Source of the DNA: Strigops habroptila | Taxonomy: Eukaryota; Chordata; Aves; Psittaciformes; Psittacidae | Length of the DNA: 64,000 nt | Reading direction: 5' to 3' | Assembly (NCBI RefSeq): GCF_004027225.2 | Contig: NC_044282.2 | Location: 57,492,397-57,556,396, forward strand | Part shown: positions 1 through 12,676 of the stretch, piece after piece | How positions within the stretch are numbered: position 1 is the first letter of the stretch | Layout: each line of letters opens with the position of its first letter | Made by a program: the position numbers and the translations under genes | Notes under the pieces: model-generated | Told to the model about the DNA's origin: nothing | The model's database searches: none | What the model saw: the letters and a program-made list of their open reading frames with translations, nothing else

Positions 1-589
1 TTTTTACATTTTTATGCACAGTTTCTGCAGGGAACTGTAGCCTGGGTTAACTGTTTAACTGCCTTTTAAGGATATTTGTTAACGAGTGAAGACCACAGAA
101 CTTTGCCTGTAAATGTAAATTCAGTTCTGTTTCCCTATGCAAGCTAAGGTACTACTGGATGTTTCTGTGCTGTGCTTCTGCATCCATACTCTAAATATTA
201 ATATAACTTTGGTTTCAATTCTATCTAGTGGTGATGAGTTCCCCAATTTAATTGTGCACAAAGGCTTTTGAGAAAGTATCAGCGGTGCTTGAGAAATCTG
301 CTTTCCTTTCAAAGCCCAGGCAATTGCTGAGGTTGTGGCTTCTCTGTGGCAGGCCTGGTGAGAGCCCAGAGCCCTGTTACAGCGCCTTCAGATGTGCTCC
401 CATGGTGAACATGTTCACACTGTAGATAAGTGCACTTATGCAAACCCACCAGCTCACGTCCTGAGAAGCTGACCTTTTTTTTGGCAAGTGGCCTCAATAT
501 TGTTTCATGAACATGTGTGTGTGTGTTTCTTCATGTCAAACACAGAAGGCTGATTCCAGTGAACAGAATAAGAATTTTTTTTAAAAAGG

Positions 590-665
590 CAACATCAAAA
601 CAAAAAACAAATAAAAAAAAAAACAACCCAAAAGCAACCCAAAGCAAAACCCAAAGCAAAATAAA
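590..665. repeat. A/C-rich low-complexity tract
   Basis: The strand consists almost only of A and C, with runs of A broken by CAACCC, CAAAGC and ACCCAAAGC-like words. The units are loosely repeated (AGCAACCCAAAGCAAAACCCAAAGC) but not a clean tandem array. Such tracts are common in bird introns and intergenic DNA. No coding or regulatory role is evident. Confidence 0.7.
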
Positions 666-1621
666 TGGCTAGTCTCAAAATGAATTTGACACCAGAAAGC
701 TTCTTCCATGTTCAGACAACTGCAGAAGGCTCAGGCACTGGCAAGAGGAGAATTTAAACAACAAACTAAACAGAAGAGTACTGTATTTATGAGGGACCAA
801 AATGACAAACTCTATTTAGGTTTTATACCAAAAGCTTAACCTTTTGCAGTCTGCGGGTTGGAGCTGCACTAACAAGAAGCAATTGCTGCAGTGGATTTTT
901 ATTTAAAATTTTGCTTACAGTGTAAGGCTTACGGTGTGTGGCTCCTGTCATAGCTGGCACACAATAATAGGAGTATATGCCAAAGCTGCTCTTCTCCAAA
1001 TCAATGAATCAGAAAAAGCTGTGGTGTTCCAATCTGAACGCTCTCTTCTGCTAGGCTGGAAGTCCATTGCTTTCTTAGAAACCAGACAGACATTGAAATC
1101 CCTTCTGCTCTTTCATGTATTCCACCATAGATAGTTCATGGAGGCATATATACACATATTTTGACTAAGCAGCATGATAAATGATGAGTCTAGTGACATA
1201 GAAAGTGCCATTTGCTTTATTTAGATGTCTATACCTTTCCTGTAGAGAGGGGATTACAAGCATGGGCAAAGCAATCCTTCCTTTCATGCTGGTTGTTGGC
1301 TCCCAGGATGTCTCACACATAAAACAGCTCCAAGCACAGATTCGGGGAAAGAATAAAAGCAAAAGTGGAGAAAAATTCAGATTCAACAAGTTACCAAGAG
1401 CTCCTAAGCGTATCTAGGCTCTTCACTTTCCCTTGCAGTCTCAGGGTTCGCTTAGTGCCCTGAGAGCTGATGACCTCCTGTCAACAATTAGCCAGAAAAT
1501 TAAAACTCATAATAACCTAACGGCATGTCTTTACATGGCAGAAAAATCTGCTTGTATGCCAAAAAACCGAACTGGAGATTCCATGGGAGCACTGCTATTT
1601 AAAGATACCTGCCATAATGCT

Positions 1622-1702
1622 ATTCATATACATGTAGATGTATATGTGCATGTATCTGTCTTAGTGTATGCATACATATGTGTGCGTAGATGCACACACT
1701 AC
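1622..1702. repeat. Imperfect alternating purine-pyrimidine tract
   Basis: About 80 bases are dominated by TG, CA and TA steps (for example GTATATGTGCATGTAT and GCATACATATGTGTGCG). It is a decayed (TG/CA/TA)n microsatellite. Alternating purine-pyrimidine DNA of this kind can adopt left-handed form under supercoiling, but interruptions make this weak here. Confidence 0.55.
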
Positions 1703-2868
1703 TCAAAGTGGACTGATGAATATGCTTGATACATTTGAGACAAGGCAATGTATTTTCTTCTTCAAATTTCACCTTTACTCAGTCTTTTCAATGCTTTCAA
1801 ATGATTTGTTCAACACATTTATAAAACTGATTCCTTCGGGTTTAGCTTAATTATGTGGATTGATAATGACCACAACAAATGGAAGGTCTCATCTAATATA
1901 AGTTTACCTCAAATGGAAGCTTTTCTTTGGAGATATTACCTAAAGACAAAGGGGCCTGAAATGTCAATAATCTGGTTGTTAAATGAGTACGCATACACGA
2001 CAGCTGGCGTTGCAGCTCTTTCATTCAGTAGTAACTGAGTATAACTGAAAAAATAAACAAACAGAGGCTTGAATTGTTTTCATGGAGATATAATCAGTCT
2101 GAACAGCTGGACAGAACTACTTGAACTGTAGTTCAAGTCTGTCCTAAGACTTCTATTCTAGGAAAATGAGTTTATTTTATAAGAAATATGTGCTATGTGC
2201 CAACTGCAGGCAAATAATTCACAAAAAAAATGTAACCAATACATCCTATCTCATTTTCTGGATTCCATGATTCCCTTTAATTTATTCTATATTCCATATT
2301 TATGATTACTCATCTAATAATTTTTGCAGATAATTCTGAACTCACTGGTCAGTCATGGCCAGATTTTTCAATGGGAGTGGCCACAATTTACCCAGTTTGG
2401 AGTATTAGTTGTCATAAGTATTGTAAATACACTCATTGCTTTAAACAAAACTATTTGCACAATGGGTGCAGCCATGAATATTTATATCTGATGATGCACA
2501 TTATTTTCTTTGCAAACTCTTAGAAGACTTCCTTGTAAATCATGGCACTGGAGAAAATCTCCAGCAATGTTTTTGTTTGCTAAAAAGGTTTGGATTAATA
2601 ATCAATAAAAAAACCCCAACAGAACACAAACAAAAAAATAATTAACCTGTAGATGAAGTGTTTACATGCATGAATATTGTCAGAATATAAATTCTGTCTG
2701 CTCGCATGAACTGTGCATTCCTTTGTGTGTGCGTGTGGTTTTGAGTGTGTTTCTAATGAATGCCTGAATCAAATGTTTTTACAGCCTATGACATTCCTGC
2801 TTTGTTAGAGATCTGACTGAGGCTTCAGAAACTAACTTTTTGCTACACCAAATATTCTTACGTGAAAA

Positions 2869-2975
2869 TGTGGGGGAGGTGGTGGTGGTGTTTAGTTTGT
2901 TTGTTTGGTGGGGTTTGATTGTTTTGGTTTTGTTGGTTTTGTTTTTGGTTTGGTTTCTGGGGTTATTTTGTTTAG
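2869..2975. repeat. GT-rich low-complexity tract
   Basis: More than 100 bases are built almost wholly from G and T on the plus strand, starting with a G5 run and GGTGGTGGTGG and continuing with TTTGTTTGG- and TTTTGG-like words. It is strongly strand-asymmetric. The G runs are too short for a convincing four-stranded structure. On the minus strand it reads as A/C-rich DNA like that at 590-665. Confidence 0.7.
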
Positions 2976-3769
2976 CTTTTATCATTAACACCTTAGCTTA
3001 GTACAATAGTAAGTTATACAATAGAAGCGTGCATGGTCCTGCAACTTTCAGCTGTTTCACCCTACGTGGTACGGAGGAAATTCTGTAAATCACAGATACT
3101 ACTCATGGCCAGTGAAAATCAATGGTTGGTTTAGCCTGAATGATATAGCTGAGATAGAGACTGGGCCCAGTACCTGTGCATTTGTGGATTCAGACAGATG
3201 CTATGTCAGCTCTGCTGAAGCACAGACTCTTTTAGGAAAACATATGTTTTATTATAGCTAATTTTATGGTCTGAAAGATGAGCAGTTGCCTTTTCCTGGA
3301 GCTAAATAGGCAGTGGGTCTGCATTTATAGCTCATAGCTGACTGCTTTCCTGCTATCTTAGTTAAAGGAAAATAAGAGCTTTTGTAATTTTTCTGGGAAA
3401 GACACTGCTCCACAGAGGGAAGAAATAATCTACATGTTGTTGCCTAAACCCATATTATTTTGTACACAGCATCCAGTGGCCAGCCAATTCCTCATCAAGA
3501 AGCTGTAAGGTAGTTGGCAGTAGAGAGTCCCTGCTGTCTAACAGGTTTGAAGTTGACTTAAGGCTTGAGATGAGGAGGTCGATCCCAAGTTTGGAGGATT
3601 CCAAGCAGTCCTAGAGACCCAGGACTGTACATGGATGCCTAGGAGTCATCCCTGACAGGGGGCAAAGTGAAACATATTCAGGTGTGTTTGCTAAAGTAAG
3701 AAAGTTAACATATTTCATGGACACTGCACGCAAAGAGGAATATATAGAAGATGCCTTCAGCAGCTGTTG

Positions 3770-4335
3770 CAAGTTTATTGTCTTCTTAAAAATTGTTCTT
3801 GAAGTTTTAACTCCCAGGTCAGGTTTTCTAGACATTCTCCTATTCTTATGTGAGTTTCACTGCTGTCCTCTGGCATATACTTGTGTATGCTCTTCCTTAA
3901 GAGAGGTGTCAGAACTGGATGCTGTATCTCAGCTGGGATATACTGATACTGAAGAGAGAAGCAGGAGTTCTTCATGCTCTTTGTTGTGTTCACCTTTTTC
4001 CAACAGCTTGACAGTATTGATGTACATTCACTCAATTTCTAACCCACTGTAATGCCTTGACCTTTTTCAACAGAACTGCCAGTCATCCTCATCTTGTATT
4101 TGTGCAGTTGATTATTCCTCCAATCTGGACTTTCGCATGCTCTGTTATTAGAGTACGCCCTGTTCTTTCAGACATTTTCTCCACTTTGTCAGCTCATCCT
4201 GATCCCAATCCATTCTTCCAGCATGCATGCAGCCTCTCCCATGCTGTTGATACCTTCACATTTATGCTGTCCAACATGCAAGTCATTTGTGAAAATACCG
4301 AAAGTGCCAGACCAGGGCAGACCCCTCCATGTGTT
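3770..4335 (-). mobile_element. Old CR1-clade LINE fragment
   Basis: Read on the minus strand, this matches the remembered order of words of ancient amniote CR1-clade LINEs. On the plus strand these are a 'GGTCAGGTTTTCTAGACAT' block near 3,818, 'CAGAACTGGATGCTGTATCT' near 3,911, 'TTGTATTTGTGCAGTTGATT' near 4,095, 'CCATTCTTCCAGCATG' near 4,208 and a 'CAAGTCATTTGTGAAAAT' to 'CAGACCCCT' block at 4,280-4,327. The order and spacing agree with the 3' half of the reverse-transcriptase frame. All frames are broken by stops. Divergence is high, so the insertion is old; the exact subfamily (CR1-X/Y/L3-like) cannot be given without a repeat search. Confidence 0.75.
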
Positions 4336-4345
4336 TTGCCTACTG

Positions 4346-6030
4346 AAACTTGAGCTTGATTTTCAGAGAGGAGATAGAAGAACTTCTGAGTTTAATAACA
4401 TTGAATGACGATCATGATCCCCTTAAGAGATGCAGAAAGTTTAGTTGAGGATTGGAGTGGGTGTTCAGCGTGCAGAATAAAATACAGCTGTACATGCTGA
4501 TAGACTGACAAATACTGCAAAAGAAGGCACACAAGCAAGATCGCTCTGGGCAACTTCTCTAGTTTCTCTCTCTACCTACACACACTGCCTTTAAGTGACC
4601 AGATGGGCCCAGAACTTCATCTTGTGGAAATATCTACTAAATTTCAGCAGCTAAGCCTCCAGAGCTGCAAAACCAAAGCCTTTCACACATAAAAAGTTAA
4701 GCTGGAAAGCAAGTTTCTTTACTAAAACTCACAGAGGTGTCAACATGCCCTGGCACTCCAGAGGATTTTGTTCTGTGTTAGAAAGTTTTGGCTGGATTAA
4801 AGAGCTCACTTTTTGTATAATAAAGTTGAAAGTTTTAATCTGTGATAGTCTTCCAGAGCTGATATTAGTATATACTATGCAGTCCAAAAAAAAATTAATT
4901 GAAAATCAGGCTGATAAAAATTATGATGGGAGTATTTGGGGGGAGAGGGAGGGGAAGAGCTCCATTTTGGAAGTGAAAGGAAAGCTCAAAGTAAATGCTG
5001 AAGAGTACGTTACACGTACCCCTGAAAAGCTGTCTAAGAAAACTCACGAATTTTCAGAAATCTGTTGGTTCCATATTGTAAGTGATTTATATAAAGTCAT
5101 GAACATTAGTGTAATTAGGGTATTTCACTGGTAAAGAAACCCCAACTACAAGAAAACTTAGTATATTTAAATACATATTTGTGTATTTCATAAACGGTTC
5201 ACTGTAACATGCAAATTCCTTGGCTCTCAAACAGCTCTACACAGATGGTGAACTTTAGTCAGCTAAATAAGTGGAACATTTCACTTCAAACTTTTCCTTT
5301 TATCTTTTACCTTCTCTGCTGTTTCCCTCCCATCTTTTCTGCCAGCTACTCCACAAAGAAGCCTGGGAACGACAATAAGGCAGTCTCCTCAGATCACTTG
5401 ATATTACTGTCTATGAAGACAGCCTGAATTCAAAGGCTCCATGTGAGAGGCTGGAAAGTTCTTCATTTCTCCCTTGGCAGAACTTTTATGCTGATAAACA
5501 GCAGTTTGCTCTGCATGTTTCAGTTAGGAGAGAAGATCTGCACAGGCTGACAGCATTACAGCCTCCTCGTAGAGTAGTCAAAACCCCTTTCAGATCATTA
5601 AATGGCATCACGTACACAAGTTATACATAACCTGCATTGACTTTAAGCTAGATCCATGCAACTCATTTCCAATATTAATACCATCACCCCTCAGCTGTAC
5701 CAAAGCACTGCAACCATGCACTCATTGTGCAAAGGTTCGATCAGTGGCTTCATAGATGCTCAAGGTTGCAATGGGGACACCATAGCAGATTAAGTCAGTT
5801 AATACAAGGCCAGAAAGGCAGTGGAACGTGGCTATAGACTCCAATAATTTTTGTTTGATAAAGCCATAATTTTGTATTGGCTAAAATATACATTTGATAT
5901 TTTATAGCCCCTTGAAAAATTCCACAGGTGAATATTTCATTGCTTCCCTTGCAGTTTGTGGTAATGATTAATCACTTCCATTGTTATATTTTAGTTGTAA
6001 TTTTTAGGTCTTATTCTCTCATTATCCCTT
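4346..6030. other. Gene-free DNA
   Basis: Nothing is recognised. The longest frame here (4,745-5,134, plus, 129 codons) resembles no family, has no consistent splice context and contains an ordinary AT-rich codon mixture, so I treat it as chance. Confidence 0.55.
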
Positions 6031-6034
6031 TCTC

Positions 6035-6510
6035 TGATTGATTAAAGACCCATTGTATCCTGGCTCTTTCCTCATTGAGAACATTTTTGCAGGCTCTAAT
6101 TGCATCACTGCTCAATCGTCTTCCTCATAAACTCTATGGACTGAACAATTTTGACTGAGAATGAATTTCTCATTGAAAGCTATTTCCAGTAATTTGACAC
6201 CTTTCTTCCAGTTTTCCAAAATTTCTTTAAATTTGGAGTCAATAGGAATGTATGTATGAAACATTCCAGCATTGGTCTCACTAATACTTGTATAAAATTG
6301 CCTTCCTGCCTATCACCTTTCTATTCATATTTAAAGTTTGTCCTTACTCAATAGTGTTTTCTTGGGAGTTGATGTGAAGTAGCTCCTTTTCTGAATCGTT
6401 GCTTCAAGAAGAGAGTGTCTGACTGTGATCCTAGGTCAGACCTTTGATCCTATGGAGACATTTTTGCATTTACACATATTAAATTTGAGGCATGAAGTTA
6501 ATCTTTATGT
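6035..6510 (-). mobile_element. Old CR1-clade LINE fragment
   Basis: The plus strand holds words typical of the reverse complement of old amniote CR1 elements: 'ACATTCCAGCATTGGTCTCA' near 6,262, followed by 'CTAATACTTGTATAAA', and further on a 'CATTTACACATATTAAA' block near 6,469. The intervals between blocks fit the element. The left part (about 6,035-6,240) is more diverged. No frame is preserved. Its blocks overlap only in part with those at 3,770-4,335; I infer an independent insertion of similar age. Confidence 0.65.
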
Positions 6511-9500
6511 GAAAGGTCAGTGGAAAAAGGGTGACTGACTTCCTGATAATTTTACTGACTTAATCCCACGCAGAAGCCATTCACTTCACCCGTCAGACAA
6601 AATTGGAGATTATCTAATTTCTAAAAATTAAAATAACTAAAAAAATTAAACTAAAAAAAAATCTGTTTTGCTCTCTGCTGCAAAGGAAAGTTTTAGAGAT
6701 AGGCTTAGGCTATAAGTTGATATTTACATTTGGATGCAAATCTTCATATGGCCTGAAGTAATGGATCGAGAAATTACTTGGAGACAATTGATGGCAAGTC
6801 CATTTGCATTAAGACTTCTTGAAAAGCCATACAGCTGGAGGTGGAAAGTCTATGAGATAAATATGTCTGCAAAAGTGCTATTAGCCTGAGTGAGACATCT
6901 GGCTGTTTCCTCTGACCTGAAGAGACCTTGATATTAGTAAGCAATTTCTTCTGTTTAACAAAATACATTTTTCTCATTGCATTTTTTCCTTCTTTTTCTA
7001 CAATAGCCTTGGGTTCATTTTCCTATTGCAAATGGGTCAAACTCCTTTTCTTTTAATCCCCTAATTTCAATAGCCTGATTACTACCAGTTGTTTGGTAGT
7101 GTAGTACATGTAAAGTCGTAGTCTGTATACTTTTTTGAGCATGGATGTTGGACTGTGGCTTTTGGCTGGGACTGACCAGCAGAAGGAAAGGAAGGAAGGT
7201 CTGTCTAGTCCATATTGAAAAGATGAAATTTCCAGATGTTGAGGGTGTTGCTTGAAAAATGCTCTCTTTTATGTGTGAAATACCTTAATTTAAAACCAAA
7301 GAAAAAAGAAAGATAACAGACAAGTTTCTTTCATAATCTCCTTTTCAATATTGTAGTTTTTAAGCTTTTTTTTCTTCTTTCTCTACTTCATGTTAATGTC
7401 ACAGATGCTGAGGGGAATGGGAGCTTCATAGCAAGGTCTGTTGATCCTTTCATTAGCTATGTTGCAAAGGAGTGCACACTGAGCCAGGTGGTAACTAATT
7501 CCTGCCCTCTCCTTTCCATAGTCCTCAGATAAAAATGTCCATTTCATATTTCCCAATCAGATGTGATATTTTCCAGCTTTTGGACCACTGCTTCTGTCAG
7601 TGTGCAGGACAGACATTCACTGGAGTGAATAAACACTCCCTGATTGAAAAGATGGCAGTCCCTGCTTCGTTATCACAAAACTTCCTTATCACATGCTGAA
7701 AGTAGATAAAAAGCAATGAAGGTTGCAGAAAGAGACATGTGGCCTGGTTCATGCAGCTACATAATGCCCAGGAATGGGGCTCTCAACCAATCACTCTTCT
7801 GTTTCCTTGCTTTCAGGCTCCACCAGCATGCGATCTGAGCTATTTCACCACAGAGCTCATAGTTTAATTATTCCTGTTTTTCACCAGACCTCTAGCTCCT
7901 TGTCTCATCTGAACTTCCCTCAACTTACTCTCTTCATGTCTTGTATGACAGAAGTAAATATTTTTTCTGGGCTCTGTACTTACAAAGGATGAAGCACTTC
8001 TGTGACACTTCAGGAGAAATTCCATTTGAAGAGAGCACATGGCATGGAAAGAATACAGAAAAACCTCCAGAGAGAGACAAATGAACACAGGATCCTGCAA
8101 TGAAAAATATCGTGCAGCATTAAGATAGGCATTACAACTGCAAAATCCTGAAGTTAAAATCTGCTTTATAGGTCTTACAGAAGATAAGGTACATCTGATC
8201 TTCAGGAAATGCTGTACCCCTTCTTCTTTACCATCTCTTCAACTATTGCAAGCAAGACGCTTGAAAGCCCCCAGGCAGTCCTCTTCTACCTGGAGGAAGC
8301 GCCAGCCTAAAGTCAAATCTAATTGTAGAAAGCTAAGAAAAACTCATAACTCATCAACAAACAGACAGTATCCCGTCCAAGGTGGATTTTCAAATGCCAG
8401 AAGAAGTCACTAAGTCCATGAAAACTGCTGTGAAGCTAGTCTGCGGCTAATCTACTTTAGGTGCTCTGAGAGATATTCTGGTGATGGACACCAGTATAAC
8501 ACCCTGAAATTTACAGCCTAGATTTTCAGAAATGATGAGAGCCCTAACGTTTGCAGAAGGGCGACGTGCTCAGTTTTATTGATGTTATGTTTCTTTTCTT
8601 TTCTTTTCCAACAGTAAATACTGTTTAAATTACAAAAGAAACTTCCACTGGTCCTGATAATAGGAGTGGGGGATAAACCTGGCTTGTAGCTCTGAGTAAT
8701 ATATACCACTCACCCTGACACTGAAAGATGTTAGCTAAAGGCTTGTCAGCCTCTTGAGTTTTAATTAATGAAGTTCCTATTAAGGACATTTTTTTCATCA
8801 CTTGCTCTATTCCAACACATTTCTTTCATTTGAAACCTGAGTGCTCTGCCAAGCAGGCCCACAATGTCTGCAGGGGAGGGAGAGCCTGTCTAAACTACAG
8901 TCTTCTCTCTGTTCAACTTGATTCAATTTAGTAGAATTTCACTTTGTCGAATGACAAGATGCTGTATTTTGACAGTTGCCTATTTATGCTAAAGTGGAGG
9001 CATAATAAAATCAGTTTGGCATCTGGCTCACTCTATCTGTAGCTTTTACTTAAGAATCTGATGCTCCTTTTTTTGGTTTGACTGACGTTGCTGTCTAGTT
9101 TCTGATTTGTTGTGTTGGGCTGTTTTCCTGGTTTCTGTGGGTTTTTTCAGGTTGGGTTTTTTTTTTGTTGTTGTTGTTGATTGCTCGTTTTTTGTTTCAT
9201 TTTTTTAATTGTTAAATAAAGGCTTTCCTAAGAAACTGGCATTCTCTTCCTCGAACACACCCTTCCTCAGCTGCAAATCTTAAAAAAAAGAGACAGCATT
9301 GTTAAAAGGAAGGAATTTCTTGTATATTTTTTTTCCCTGTAAAACTTACTGGAAAATGTTAAATGCAACAACAAAAAAATCCTAACAAACCCTGTTACGG
9401 TTTTAAAGTAGCAAACGCTGAGGATGTGAGTAAGAGGCAAAATCCCCTCCTGGCTTCAGTATGAAGTTTGTCTGATGCTGGGCTGACACATCGTATGTTG

Positions 9501-11757
9501 GTATGTGTTGGCATGGTCATATGTTGGGCTCCACACCATAATGTATGACCACCTTCCAGTAGCCCATTGAGAGACTTCTCATCTGCTGTCTGCTCTTTCT
9601 CATACTTTCTCCAGGAGATAATGGGTGCAACAAGGGATTTTGCTTTCCCAATGAGCATTTTTAAGTGTTTACTGATTGTCCTGTGTTAAAGGAGGCAGCT
9701 CAGAGGTAGGTGTCATGCATTTCAACAGAAGACGGTGAGTTTTGTGATGTTTATTAATTCCTGGGGAATTTAATTCTATAACTCAGCCCAGGCATTGAGA
9801 AATCTTTGTCCTTACCCTTGTTGCAGAAAATTCACTAGAGCCAGAAAAGTTCATTTTGTTTTGATCTTCATCCTGGAGCTTATTTTGGATAGGGAACCCT
9901 AAGAACACCAAAGCCCTTCATTGCAGCAGGTGACACCTGACATGGTGCATTAACAGCAACAGTTTTTCCTTCCTCCCCAAATCAGTTTTTCTGGCAGAAA
10001 GGAGGCACAGCCTTTGATCTGAAGCTCCAGAACGTAACACTCCAATTTAGCCTCATCACAGTATTTGCAACCCCAACCCAATTTACGAGTGAATCAAAGA
10101 GCACTTATGTTAGAGCCTTTCTGTGGTACTCATTACCTGAAGGCAGGAGGATTTTGAGAAGGAAGAATTACTAACCCTGGTTCTGGGCTCATCTCAAAGC
10201 AAGACATGCCTGCTAAAATAATGACTTCCACAGGGTAGAACCCAGAAAGACGGACTATGGAGGAGCAATCCTACTCTCTCCTTATGTCTCTTACCCAGAC
10301 AATCAGAGCATAGATGTAGGTCCTGAGGCTCTAGTAGTCACCTGCTATTCACCCTGAGGGCCACAGCTCCAGTCTTAGTTACCCTTGTCTAAACCAAACC
10401 TTGTCCTGTATAGACCCAGAAAGATTTTAAGGCATTTCTGCAATTCCACCCTTGTGTTCCTCATGCCCAAGGTGGTCTTGGATGATGACCTTTCCTCTGG
10501 GGTTTTCTGAAGAATCAGTGTTAGTGCACATCAAAGAAACAAAGTAGAAAACCCACACTTAAATCCTCTGGTCAATAGCATGCTTTATTTATAAAAAAAA
10601 AGAAAAAAGCTATAGTTTATGATCTGTGTATTAGAGCCACTGAAAAACTGTATTTTGGGTACCATCCAGACAAAGTAGTTTGTCACGATCCTAATTAATT
10701 ATGTTTACCACAAATGCCTATTCATGTCCAGCTACCCTGTTATCCAAATTGTCATCACAAGGTTTTCTTTCAAGCTGTGCACTTCACTGCAGCTCTGTCA
10801 CCTGGAGGGAGGAAAAGCATTGGAGACCAGCTTGTTTCCTTGCTAGCCATGAGGAGGTCCCACCCTCTGCCCCTGGCTCCAGCCTTGGTCGCAGAGCTGA
10901 CCTCTCCCCTGATGATTCCCTTGACAGCATAGCAGCCAAGCTTAGCTATGCACCATGCATCAGTGTTAAAGGCTTTAGCAGGATGGCTGCTATAAATTGT
11001 AAGGGGAACTAGTAAATACATCACCTATCTTTATTGAGGCCTGCCTTAGAATCTCCTAAAAATTTGTGGCTAGTTGTAATTTGTGTAGTTTGCCTTTTTG
11101 TATATGCATGTTGCCCAAGAATTAGAAGCATAAAGTAATTTCATGCTCTGAATTCATGCTGAGCTATTTCTGGGATGTCAGACTGCAAGACATCACCTGG
11201 ATAACCTAACCTACTCCCCTGGGAGTTAAGATGTAACAGATGCTAAGCCTGGGAGGTCTCCTAAGGGCCTTTTCTATACACAAATCCAAACATCATTGGC
11301 TACATTCCCCAACAGTCAGAATTAAAAAAGAGTCAGATCTACAGCTCAAGAAAGCAAAAAACCCTCGAAACCATAGTATTGCACAGGATGAGCCCAGAAG
11401 AGACACAGGTCATTGCCAATCGTCTGGGCACATTCAATTGCAGGACGCTATCCAGGTGAAAATGTCCAAGGAATCATGCCAATGCACAAAATTATTGCAA
11501 ATCTGATATGGAAATTTTTTTTTCTGGCCCTGTAACTGATGAATGGTTTAAACTGAGCACAGGCACAAAACAAAACCAAGGGGAAAGCAACAGTGCACCT
11601 GACCTCATGTCCCATGTCAGACTGCCGCCAAATCTCTGATGAATCTGAGAAAAATAGGGAAAAAATAAACACTGAAATCAGCAGCCAAGTTATTCATCAA
11701 AGGTGGGAAAAAAAATCTTCCTGGCCTCTCTAGGTATCCAGTGGAAACCCTGAAGCA

Positions 11758-11802
11758 TGGAATTAATTAAATACAAAGAAACATAATTAATTTAATTAAA
11801 TG
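11758..11802. repeat. TTAATTAA-rich AT patch
   Basis: Three copies of the palindrome-like word AATTAATT/TTTAATTAAA occur within about 45 bases. Such clusters are bound in vitro by many homeodomain proteins, but in AT-rich bird DNA they also arise by chance. I see nothing nearby that would tie the patch to a gene. Confidence 0.35.
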
Positions 11803-12635
11803 CAGTCCTTTTAAAAAGAGTTTCTCTGATTAATGCCTGCTCCTGCAAAAGCTTATGAATATATTTGGCCCCATTCCCAAAGACAACATTTGCAGGATCT
11901 TGATTAGAGCAGCTAAAAGCTCACTAATGTGAGCGCAAGTGAATACCTTGCACTTACAGTGCGAAAGCAGACACAAGAATTGTCATTTCAAACAACACAG
12001 AAAAGAGATCAAAACATCCCTCAATTTAATACCTTCTGGGGCAAAGAGGTACCATTCAGATCACCTAGACTGAGTATCTACATAAAGCCAACCACAAAAC
12101 CTCACTGTGAGATTCTGACATTAGGTCCATCAGTCTCTGATGCAGTCAGATTCTGCCACCCATTTCCATAGCACAAGGTTTGGTGGGGTTTTTTTTGGTT
12201 TTTTGTTTTCAGCCTCTGATAGCACTTGGCAGTGGCTGAGCTCAAATTTATTAAGTCAAACCATTTCCCACTTAAGTGTCAGACCTTATCATATCATTGG
12301 TCTTCATCAGTTCCTACACAACAAAACCCAGTAAATAAAACATCACGGCTGAAAGCTTTGGAAATGAGTCTCAGTCACATCCAACAGAGTTTGGGAAACT
12401 AAGGCTCGGAGATTGACGGTTTGTACTATCATGTGGTCATATATTCCAGAATTTAGTAGATCTGCTGTGTTTCCTAATGGAAATGGCTACTCCTTTTGGT
12501 TTGGGTTTGGTTTTTTTTCCCCTGCCAAATATTTTAGAGGGATGTTTTCCTAAAAGTCTGGAACAGCTTCTTGGTACTGTTACTTGGAGTGTTAAGTTTA
12601 GTGGAAGAGTGACCAGCTTCTGTATTTTGAATGTA

Positions 12636-12676
12636 TAAATATAAATGTAAAATATATATAATATATGTAAATTCTA
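12636..12676. repeat. AT-rich microsatellite-like tract
   Basis: The tract consists of ATAAATATAAATGTAAA followed by ATATATATAATATATG. It is low-complexity AT sequence with no other signal. Confidence 0.55.

Larger units (their letters stand above)
1..3760. other. Gene-free DNA, left end
   Basis: I see no exon here. Open frames are at most about 100 codons, are not flanked by matching splice signals and resemble no family I recognise. The segment is AT-rich with A/C-rich and GT-rich low-complexity patches and a stretch of alternating purine-pyrimidine sequence, listed separately. It could be intergenic DNA or part of a large intron; the sequence alone does not separate these. Confidence 0.6.

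Noticed and set aside
2869..2975. GT-rich tract as a G-quadruplex or telomere-like repeat
   Set aside because: G runs are mostly two bases long and there is no TTAGGG periodicity.
4745..5134. 129-codon plus-strand frame
   Set aside because: AT-rich, no family resemblance, within chance length.
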